From: Metopolophium dirhodum
Lineage: Eukaryota > Arthropoda > Insecta > Hemiptera > Aphididae
Assembly: GCF_019925205.1 (NCBI RefSeq)
Contig: NC_083562.1
Location: 14,260,001 to 14,324,000 of the forward strand
Length of the DNA: 64,000 nt
Direction: 5' to 3'
The notes under the pieces are model-generated. The model was not told the origin of the DNA. It worked only from the letters and a program-made list of their open reading frames with translations, and ran no database searches. A program made the position numbers and the translations under genes. Positions 39,701 through 50,800 of the stretch are shown one piece after another; the stretch's first letter is position 1; each line of letters starts with the position of its first letter.

Positions 39701-42700
39701 GTTGACTACGTTTCTGAGAGTACCAGTTAATTGGTAAAGTACGTGGTTGATGGTTTCCGGCAAGACTTGCCGTTCTGTTCTTTCTAAATTTATCATTTTC
39801 AAATGTAACAGCATTAGCGATAGACAACCGTTATTCATGGCACGTTCCATTAAATCTGGATTCATAGTAAGAAATTTTAAAGCTCCGTAACCGTAAATCA
39901 ATGACTCGGCATCTTCGCGTGGAGTAGCCAAGCCAAGTATATCCACAAAAAGGGTTAACACGTTGGTTTTGAGAAATAAATTATCGTTTTTGTCTAAACG
40001 AGATATTTTGAAAATTAGTTTGCAAACAGTTGCTAAATATTTTCCAGTCACTTGCATCTAAAAATCAACACTTACTTAATTATTGTATATTTTATATTTA
40101 TATATCGAAAATAATTTAAATTACCTGAAGTAACACTAATAATATATGAACAGTAAGATCATCGTCAGGTGAAGTATTAACAAGTTTAAATACTGTTTTC
40201 AATATAGTTTCTTTTTTATTTTCGTCACGTATTACCGATAGGTTTTCGCGTTTTATGGCCATTGCTAACTTATTTAAAAGTGAGCACATCTCGCTAGTTT
40301 CAAAGTCTACAAATATAATTACATTTTAAAAAGTACATAACCCTTACTTATATTTTACATAATATATTAATATGTGTATAAATGATGTAATCCATTAATA
40401 ATATTTATACATTAGGTAGGTATATGGAGTTTTTATAATATATGGAACTACCCGACAACTGAATTTGACTTAAGTTTTACATATTAACTAACTGTTAAAC
40501 TTTATACTTCGAGTAACCTTATCTATAAGCCAATTAATTTATTCGGTCGATTTCGGATTTTTGTATGTCAATATGTCATATATACACGCCACACGGGAGG
40601 ATGATATATGGGAGATAGATCTCTCATGACCTTTTTTATGTTTACTATTAGTTAGGGGGGGGGGGGGGGTACTACCCTGCGATTTATCTTAGAAATGTAA
40701 TAATAAATATATATTCCCCCAATGAAAATTACTGTTTATACCACTGACATATGTACTTACTTACATAATTACTATATAGTACCTATAATATAATAATATA
40801 ATGGTAAATAGAAATTGTAAATTGAGTAATATGATATATTGGTATCACAATATACTATACAATTTATTATACAAAATAATAACTGTTTAGTAATTCACTA
40901 AACATGCCCACTAGTTTGTGGTGATTGGTAAATGATAATACAATACAAAACCCATATCTACTCCAAACCCATACACTAGTATTGCTTTACATCAAACCAT
41001 AAAAGCAATGAGTACCGATAATGACTAATGTACATGTTAAGAGCGTTACTCTGTAAATATTAGGCATTAAATAACTAAAAAATGAATTTTAATAATTCGG
41101 GAGTCGTGAAAATTTTATAAATTTTGTTAAAGTAATATCATTATATCAATAAGTAATAATTAATAGCTATACAAGTAAGTATGAAATAAATTGTCACCCA
41201 ATACTTTTTTTCATTTTGGTTTCAATTAGTGATATGATCCATAAGCAGTCAGTGTCGACATCAAAACATAATGCTCTCGCTTCGTTGATTTCATTTTCAT
41301 GGCTCATGTATTCATGATCGTATACGTTTTGTTCATAATGGTTCTAAAATGTTTTATTCATAACCATTAATTTAAAAATATCTCAATGATTATAATTATT
41401 AATATATAATTTATTTTATATACCTACCTAATTTTATTATAATTTAACATTTTTAACTACCTAAGTAATTATATGGTTTTAATTTAATTTTAACTATCTA
41501 GTTTTTATTTTACAATATTAGGTTTAACCAAAACATAAAGCCACTTATTTAAAACAGGGCACACTGCTAGCTAGTCTACCTGTTGAAAATATTCTATCCA
41601 TCAATGTATATAGTTATACATATTTTGAATATCAATAAATATAATGTGTTTTTAACTTTTTGATTTTTTGTGTTTCATCAGTCAAGGCCGTATCTGAGGG
41701 GGGCCCAGGGGGGTATATTTCTTCAATATGTATTATTTTTAACCAAATATCAAAACCTAAATTCAATAAAATTACAATATACATGTTTTGGACTCCCTCC
41801 GAAAACAATTTCTGGATACGGCCTTGTCATCAGTTATCACCTTTTGGAGCAGTAACATTGTTTCAATTTTTATCTTTGGACTGGTGTCTGGTAGATAGGC
41901 GCAACTAGTGTTAAAATTCTGGGGGGCTAACAAAACTATTTATTTAAAATGACCTATAGGAGGCTTATATCTAAATTCTAAATCAATAAGGGATATTTTT
42001 GGGAGGGCTAAACCTTAGTCAGGGGGGGGGCTAATTTTGCGTAAAAATTTCCGTTTTTCCTTAATTTTTATTATTTTTTCACTGCGCTTTTGAAAACTAC
42101 TAGGAATTTAAAATATTAATCTCCCGAATGCACTAACTTTAACTAAGATTATACTGTTGAAGAAAATCGAAGCAATTTTACTACCCCAAACGGCTACCTA
42201 CCTGGCTTGATTATCAAAAATATAAGGTATAATAGTTATAATTTATATTTTATAGGGTCGTATTTTAAAAAATGATCAAAACTTGCATATTATTGGTTAT
42301 AAATTATCAATACATCAATAAGATGTTAATAAGGGTGCTTAATCTAATGATAATACCTATTCGATTTTTTTTACCTATAAAGTACCTAGGTATAAAATAA
42401 TATTGATTTTTATATTTTAAAACTTATAGTTATGATGTAGGTTAGCTAACCTATCTTGTATCTATGGATACGGTCTACAAACAATAATTGTATCTGCATT
42501 ATTCTTTATAATGAATTATTAACATAATAATAATGTGAACTAAATAGTAGGTAGTTATATAATAATATCATGGATTCTTCTTTGAATATCGAATTAAATA
42601 GAGTAATGCAAGTTGTATTAGAAGCAATCAGGATCAATCGATCAACGACGATGGACATATTATTAGATGCATTAAAATTAAATTATCCAAACGTTAACAC

Positions 42701-44461
42701 CATTCACTTGCAGTACAAGCTCAATAAAGTAATTCGTAAACTAAAAACGGAAAACATAGTTCATGAAATCAAAAAAAAAAAAATAGACTTTGGTCAAAAT
42801 GTCCATTGTTGGACTCAAAATATCGGTTTGATTGATTTGAGTATGATTCAGTGCCTGAAAGTACTTGATCAACTTTTAAGTGAAGTGTAGGTAATGTAGG
42901 AACATGAATAAATATTTTGTTTCTAAATGAATACTTTTATTTAATTTCTGTTTAGTAAATAGAAATTCAAATCAATTTTTTTAATGGATTAAAGACTCAT
43001 TGTTTTATGATTAAAATTTAAAATACAATACATAGACCTACATAAAAAGAAAAGTATTAACTTATAAGTAATATAAAATTATATAACTCATATTTCATAA
43101 GTAGATTAAGATTACCTAGGTACCTAACATAAAAAATAATGTAATATATAGCAATAGAAAGCTGTAGAGCTAGAGGTCATATACCATAGACACAACAAGA
43201 CCAATATTTTTGGGGATGTATAAATTGTAAAGAATTCCTAGACCTATAGACCCTTAATAGTTAATACTATAATATATATATATATTATTAACAATAATTT
43301 CAGATGTAGGTTTATTTAAATTGTATGTTCTATATAAAAATATGAGTGAAACAGTAACAGATTAAGAAAATAAAATTGTCGCAATAATAAAATAAAATTG
43401 AGCCTATATATCTTTAATATTTTTGAACTTTGTGATATTTATAGATATGTATTTTTTATTTCCAAAATAACAATTTGAACCAAATGCCTTTTCATTTTCA
43501 ATATTACATTTTGTATAGATTATTGAATACAAAGTCAAAAGAAAATACCTAGTCAATAATAAATAGGTTCCAGAGGTTCCTACTTAATATTATAATCTAA
43601 TAAATAAAATATAAATTAAAAATATTATGAAACTATAAAAACATCTACTTTATACATTCATAATTATAATGCTTTAATGATTTTCCTACGACATGTGGCT
43701 GTTATATTTATTTTTACTGTGCCTATTTAATATTTATATACATTTTAAAGCAATCTATTGACAGTTGATACTATACACACAGAATAGATATACCTAGGTA
43801 ATGCTTTACATATCACATAAATACATAATACCCAATCAAGGGTATATACTATATAACAATAATATCAATAATATTAATCAATTATCAAGTTAGCGAATTG
43901 TACCTTAAGTAGCGTATCAATTGACAGAGGAAAAGATAATGATGACATTTTTTTTCTTGATATATTTGCGTTGTTAGCCACATCTGAATTAGAACGTCGA
44001 CGTGTAGTGCTTGCCGAACTGCTATGTGTTTGTCTTTTAATTTCTTTTTTACAATCTACTACATTAGAAATAAAATATTAAATTTATCATGTGATGCAAA
44101 ACAATTGTAATGTGTCTTACAACTATTAGCTGTTGAATATTTTGGATTATCAAGAGCTGGTAGTTTTGTACAACTTGTTTTTTTATTTTCCTGAAATTGC
44201 ACGTGTTGCAACCTATTATACAAACGAGCTTCATAAGTATCACCATTGTGTTTATAATTTTGAAACAGTTTTCACATACTTAAAAGCACTTGGTGGACGA
44301 TTTGTTCGTCGTTGACAGAAGAAAACCCTTTCCCTAGGGGTGAATGGTCTATTTGTTGTAAGTGGCTTTATATAAAGGGGTGGATTCAGAGCTGCTTTTG
44401 CTTCACTAATAATTTCTGAACTGGTTTTTGGTAGCTTAGTTGCGTGTTCTCTGTTATACAT
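36782..44461 (-). CDS. ARMC2: ARMC2-like armadillo-repeat protein
   Basis: Twelve coding exons: 44461-44276, 44190-44121, 44058-43904, 41343-41205, 40306-40125, 40057-39585, 39445-39277, 39204-39082, 39020-38750, 38657-38544, 37319-37041, 36933-36782, about 770 aa (human about 867). The N-terminus carries the family signature SSEIISEAKAAL followed by RPFTPRE and NRPPSAF. Then comes a Ser/Arg linker (RRRSNSD) and armadillo-type helices: VCKLIFKISRLDKND in exon 6, VVRITYTLGNILTNN in exon 7, ALNNLSYY in exon 9, VARVFGNLTR in exon 10, CCGVLVNMTSD and ICQTLWNVCS in exon 11. ARMC2 is known in mammals and flies for sperm flagellar axoneme assembly (central pair/radial spoke transport). Downstream exon phases all agree. 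The junction of exons 1 and 2 is uncertain: the stronger donor after 44280 would put exon 2 out of frame. Minus-strand AATAAA lies near 36616, about 165 bp past the stop. Confidence 0.9.
41683..41826. mobile_element. 144-bp MITE with perfect terminal repeats and 8-bp target duplication
   Basis: Perfect 12-bp terminal inverted repeats CAAGGCCGTATC at both ends, flanked by identical 8-bp duplications TCATCAGT (41675-41682 and 41827-41834). Length and duplication size fit a hAT-type non-autonomous element. It lies in ARMC2 intron 41344-43903. The short ORFs over it are not genes. Confidence 0.88.
41896..42032. repeat. Dispersed transposon fragment, copy A
   Basis: Shares about 130 bp with 48628-48757, including TTAAAATTCTGGGGGG, ACTATTTATTTAAAAT and AATCAATAAGGGATATTT. 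Copy A keeps the end GGCGCAACTAG on its left. Copy B keeps the inverted form of that end (CTAGTTGCACC) on its right, so each is truncated at the opposite side. Confidence 0.8.
42570..42890 (+). CDS. Small intronless ORF nested antisense in an ARMC2 intron; possible winged-helix protein
   Basis: A 106-codon ORF beginning MDSSLNIELNRVM, not recognised as a named gene. It lies wholly inside ARMC2 intron 41344-43903 on the opposite strand. AATAAA at about 42909 follows the stop by under 25 bp, and the codon usage and residue mix look like real protein rather than AT-rich noise. Predicted by eye, three helices (about 8-22, 25-36 and 43-58) followed by a basic beta-like stretch (KKKKIDFG) resemble a winged-helix or linker-histone (H15-like) fold. 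That is inference only. It could be a retrocopy or a lineage-specific gene. Confidence 0.6.
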   Translation: MDSSLNIELNRVMQVVLEAIRINRSTTMDILLDALKLNYPNVNTIHLQYKLNKVIRKLKTENIVHEIKKKKIDFGQNVHCWTQNIGLIDLSMIQCLKVLDQLLSEV

Positions 44462-44862
44462 AATAGTATTCTATAAATATCAAACACATAAATAACTTAA
44501 CTTCTTAATTTTAATTCCACTGTTATAGTTAGTACTTCTTTTAAGAACTTAAAACACCTTGCCTATCAACTTATCAAAACTTGAAGAGCACATTATGTTT
44601 TGTTTGTTTTCAAAAACTGTTACCAAGGAGTTTATGGAAATTTAGGGCATAGTAAATAAGAGTTTTATTGATTTTTTCTCTTTATTATAGAATGTTCTAC
44701 TTGATTAGAAAAATATATATACAAATACACAAAATCAATAAATGTATTAAACTAAAAGTTTATTCAATTACATTTTCAATATAACACTTGATTGAATTGT
44801 CTTTATTTTAAAATAAAATCCAAATAAATGGGACATAATAATGTTATGAATTAGTAATACAA

Positions 44863-47800
44863 CTATATTCCATTAATCGAGTCTTCATCACAATCACCTG
44901 GAGGCCTAAGCTCGTCTTCTTTCAAATTAGATATTTTTTCAGGTGATTGTTTTTCTTGTTTCTGTAAAAATATAAAAAAAAAATCATAAAAACATGACAA
45001 TATAACTTAATTTTAACGATATGTGAACACAATCATAGGTAATAAATCCAATCAATGTGTGTAATATTTATATCATAAATTAAAAATAAAGTAGATATTG
45101 TACCTAGGTACCAAAATCAATAAACTATAGTTTTATAGTTACTAAACCATAAGGTACTAAGATTCTTTGGTGGTAGAATTCATGTTTGTGATATACTATT
45201 AATTAAATAGTACTAAATACTTATGATTACATTCATGTAGGTACATCTTATTTTATGACTCACTTTAATATAGTTTTGTGTTATTTTAAACAATCACTTG
45301 AAACTAAAATCGTTTTAAATACTTATGTTTATGAGAAAAAATATTTCATTCAAATATATAAAATACCAAGTAGCATACGCAGGGGGAGGCTAGCAAGCTG
45401 AAGGCCCCTTCCCATTATTATATTTTTTTAAATATTTAATATTTATCAAGTTTAAACTGTATAATTAAATAGTAAACAAGAGTGTAAATTAATATTCCTT
45501 TCAATGGATTAGCTAAGCTTAAATAAATAAAAAAAAAACAGGACAGTGAGAACTGATCTGCTGTTCAGTAGGTGTCGAGTGGGTCACTGTAATGGATATG
45601 TTAAATTAATTCAATGATACAAAAAACGAATCTTAGTGAAAACGGCATTAGCCTAGGATATTTTATTTTATCTTAATATTGTTTTATTATATAGTATATT
45701 AGTATAATATAGGTAGGTTGGATTCATTTTTGTGAAAAACATAGTACCTATTTCATAAAATGATCATTGAATTTTTGGTTACAGTATGAACTACTTATAT
45801 GTGGGTCCTTAAGTTGTCAAGCTTTGAATTTTACAACCTTGATTTTATTTGAAAAAGCAAATATCTATTTTTAGAAAAAAATTTAAATTAATCAAAGGCA
45901 ATCAAATCAAGGTTATAAAATTATTTTTTAATAATTACATTAAAATGTTAACACATTTTCATTTTTTCCGTGATTATTTTAAAAAGTACTAAGAATTTTC
46001 AATTTTGACCTCATAAAAGTTCCAAATAAACCCAATTTTCTACCAGAAACCTAACCTAACCTGTTGATGATCAGAGGATTTTTTCTGCTCAAGAAGTTGA
46101 AAAGTTGAAGTTGTTCAAACTCTTTTAAAGACCTAAATGTTTGAAATTATAAAACTAGACAAAATGAACAAAATTTTTAATTATTTATTTTAAAGCAACC
46201 CCCCCCCCCCCTAAAAAATCCTGTATACGGTAAATGTAGACAATTTAAACTATTGTACTTTTTATGCAAACTATATGAAACTTGTGAGTTTAGTAAATCA
46301 CTAGTGACAAAACATGAAGGAAGAGAACCTATTAATATACTTTTAATATTTTTAATTTATAGTAAATGTAGACAATTTAAACTATTGTATTTTTTATGCA
46401 AACTATATGAAACTTGTGAGTTTAGTAAATCACTAGTGACAAAACATGAAAGAAGAGAACCTATTAATATACTTTTAATATTTTCAATTTATAGTTGGTT
46501 CCATATTATTCCAAGTTATATATATAATAATCTATAATACATACAGTGGCAAAAACTATACCCAAGTATATTATTTTAATTTACTTACAGACACTAAAAC
46601 ATGTTGATTATTTGTATTGCTTACAGGTTCACATTTAACTTTTAAATTTTGATACATTGGTACTTCCATTTTTTTTCCAAATATAACATCCATAATTGCT
46701 TGACGAATGTGTGAGCGCTTAAAAAATTAAAACCATTTTAGCTTTAAAAATGTATTTTTAATTAATTGATTAACCATTACCTGTACTTCAGTAAAACTAA
46801 GTACATGATCTAATAATGATTTTCTCATTTCTGGACATTGAAATAAGACATCTTCCAGCTGTTCTGGTGGCAATTGAAGTAACACCTGAAAACTATTAGG
46901 TTTTGTCTTCTGACAACACTTTATGAATCCCTCCCATTGTTTCTTTTGGTGCCAAACTTTTTTTAGGATAAGTCTCTGGAGTATATTCATTATAAAAGCA
47001 ATCAAACGGGGAAAAGTTGTTAGAGACTGTATAACTGTACGCATCAATAAAGTTGGTAATGGATTTACATCCATTAAATTCTGCATGACAATTGCCAATA
47101 TCTCTTGTGTGAATACTGATTTTTCCGCAAAACATAGTGATGTAGCTATCAAAATAAAATAATAATATATATTAGAAAATATAATTATACTTTTAATAAG
47201 TACAAAAAGTTTAAGTTGTCCTAAATTGTTATTACTTATTAGTTATTATTTTACCTTTAATAATGTATTTGAGGTCATTAGGATCTGAATCCATTGTGTG
47301 TAACGCAATCAAAAGTTCAGCTGGACTGACAGGAGGATTTGAGTTTGAATAGTTAATGCCCAAAATTCTATTGAAAACCTATAGTTAAAGAAATATATTT
47401 AATTGTATTAATCAATTAATAAATTTGTAACTAAATGTATTTGTAAGCCATACCTCTTTTACAACATTTGGATTTAATTTTATTAGTTGTGGTAAAGCAT
47501 TCAAAATATATTTCTTATCTAAACCAGATATTATTGGTACCAAGAAACGTACTTCAACTATCTGATTTTCATATAATTTTTTAACTCTTGATACTAACTC
47601 TGTTGATGGAATTTCTAAGAGAAAAAAAATAGGTATAGATTTAATAATTATAAAATCTAATATCTAAATGTGAATTTTTTTATTTAATATTATGTTATTC
47701 TTGTAAACTTATAAATTGTAATATTATAGTATTTTACAGCAAGTATTTAGGTATTACAGAAAACCAACGTTATAATCATGTATATAAATATATATTAAAA

Positions 47801-50800
47801 TATGTTATATACCAAATTAATTGCTCTTATTTCTATAAGATCTTATCTTATTAATAAATATCTAATTAAATGTATATATTATTCATTCATTCATTCAAAA
47901 AACAATATTATGTATAACAATTTGCAAAATATATGTCAGAATAGAGCATACATTCAAATATTTGGGCAGCTTCAGGAAAAGTGGTGACCAGTGGTGTTTT
48001 ACCAGTTAAAGCAAAATGAAGAGAATAAAATAATAATATAATATTATTCAACAAGTTTCAGATTATAATATATGAGAGTGTGGCGTATCATATTATATTG
48101 CTACTTTATAATATAGTATAGTCACATTGACTAAATAAATAGGTATGATTACAAAAAAAACCAGTTTTTGTCCAGTTTACCCATTTCCCCACTATTCTAC
48201 ACACAAAACTATTGCTCGTAAATCTCCGAATTTCATTAGTCGGCAATGGTAATAGAATATTATAGAAGCGGAGACGTGGCAAAGGTGGTACGCGTATCAC
48301 AAACTTGTGATCATACCTATTTATTTAGTCATAGGTACTATTCTGTACAATGTCTATAGGAAAAATTAATTTAAAAATAGTTTTTATGTTGGCCACTTAA
48401 GATTTAAAAATTGTATTTATATAAAATGCATAGGCGCGATTTGGGGGATCTAGGGGGGGCTTAGGCCCTCCTAGTTTTATTTAAGCCCCCTAATTTTTAA
48501 ATATATTCATTCTTAAATCCATCTAATGATGTGGGTCTGTATTGATTTTATAAACTTAGCCCCCCCAGATCAATTGTCCAAATTGCGCATATGATAAAAT
48601 GTAATTAAAATATTATATTTTTTTATTTAAAATTCTGGGGGGTCAAACCAAACTATTTATTTAAAATAACCTATAGGGGGCTTATATCTAAATCAATAAG
48701 GGATATTTGTGGGGGGCTAGATCTTAGTCAAGGGGGCTTGCCCTCCTAGTTGCACCAATGTTATTATCATAATGCAACTACATTAATTTATTTAATTATA
48801 TATTTATTAAATATCTATACAAATGACAAAGGTATAAATAATAATACTACAGATTTACCGAATACATATGCAATGTATTCAAAATAAATATACAATGATT
48901 TCTTAAAATTATGTTTTATTAGGGCTAATGTTTAACAAGTTATAAAATATATTGTTTTAGAAATGCATAAATAGATAAGCGTGAATTACATTTAAAGCAA
49001 AAATGGTTTTATTACAATATGAAATTAGGTACCTACATTCATTTAGTATTAATATTAACATAAGACATTTTATTCTTTCAACCAAGTTAGGAGTACATCA
49101 ACAACGATTTTGGCTTACAATATATTATAAAATAATTAATGGGTATAATTATTTTATTCACTTGTTAAGCAGCCGCCTCACTTTACTTTTGGATTTGGGT
49201 CCATCGTCTTCATCAGACTCTGCATATCTTTCTGCATGTGAAACAATATGTGTATTGACCAGGTAATCAGTACCTATGTGTTTTTTATACTCAAATAAGT
49301 TTGGAACACTCATAACAAATGTTAGGCAATGCATGGGTACCAATCTGCTATCAATAGAAACGTGTACAAAATCATTTGGTTTGAAAGTGTCATAATGCAC
49401 CTTTTTTGATTCGTCAGTGACTCCAATGTTTGCTTTAGGAGCCAACCACATGATTTTTGCTCGTTTTTCACATAACTCATTTTCATGTAACTTAATAATT
49501 TGTGCATAAAAGATTTTGTTTGATTTTGATTCACTCAGTGATACAATATCACCAACAGTCCAAAGTTGATTCATAAATCGAAACTGTTCAGTCTTGCGTA
49601 AAGTGTATGGACAGCGAAAAGTATATAATTCAGATGGAGAAGGAATTGGATTTTCTTGTGATAACCAGCCTTCGAGTTGTCTATGAGATACTAATATTCC
49701 AATAGGATTTGAAGGTGAATCTTCTTCACTTGACGAATTCATAATATCAAGCGACACTCAACAGTGTGATTTATATTATAATTAGAACATCAATTGTTAA
49801 TGAAATAATGAATCAACCTCTTTGATTATTGGTAATTTATTTTAATTTAAATAAAAGTTTAAACTATAGTCAAACTTATCAAAAATTAAAATAGATAATA
49901 GTTAGATGGAAAAAGTAAGAACAAAATATAATTGATAACAAAATAGTTTTGTAAGCGCTATCTAGTCTAAAATTGTACAACCACAATAATTTAATTTTTT
50001 TTTTAAATGTATCCATAACTACATAAGTCCACGAATATTAAGATAATAATGATAATATACGTCTTTCTTAATTTCTTATACTAATTATTTCTTAATTCGT
50101 GCATAATTTAGGCATATCATTTTAATCAAAAAGGTGTCTAAATTTAAACCACAGAATAGATTAAATCTATTCTGTGTTTAAGCTATGACTAAAGTGGATT
50201 GAATCAATAAGACGTAATATTATGATTATCACAGATTATATGAACATTTTTATAAAATCTGTGCTATTAATTATTAAATATTAACTATTATAGTTTAATA
50301 GTTCATAGTAGTAAATAATAATTTTATCAAATTGTAAAAATTAATATGTTCATTGTTCACTATTTTAGATATTAGGATTAAACCCGGGTTACCATTAAAC
50401 CATTTCGTGTTGCCTTTCTTATATCTAATTGGTAGGTAGATAACCAGTGGTGCATTTAGACATTAAGTGCCCTGTGGCAACATTTTACTAGCCCCCCCCC
50501 CCCCCCCAAGAAATATAAATTTAATATTGAAATTGTCTGAAATCAGCTCAAAACAAATCAAAATTTTATCAAGTATAGGAATTGATAAGATAAACATATT
50601 AAATAAATATCAAGTGTCTACGGTTATTTCGTCATGGTTATTCGTTTTTAAATTACAACAAAATAAGAAAATCACTATCGACATGAGTCGTAAAAATTGT
50701 TGTAAAAATTTTAGCTTCAAACGCTCATAATATTTTAATTTAATTTTTTTATAGTTATTTTTTTTTTTGATAAAAGTAGATAACATTATGAGGAATCTCG

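Noticed and set aside
46050..46064. CCTAA repeats resembling the insect telomere unit
   Set aside because: Only about two and a half units, too few to mean an interstitial telomere.
50467..50730. 87-codon ORF
   Set aside because: Lies entirely within the hAT-type element at 50445-50999, includes its poly-C tract and shows no transposase motif.
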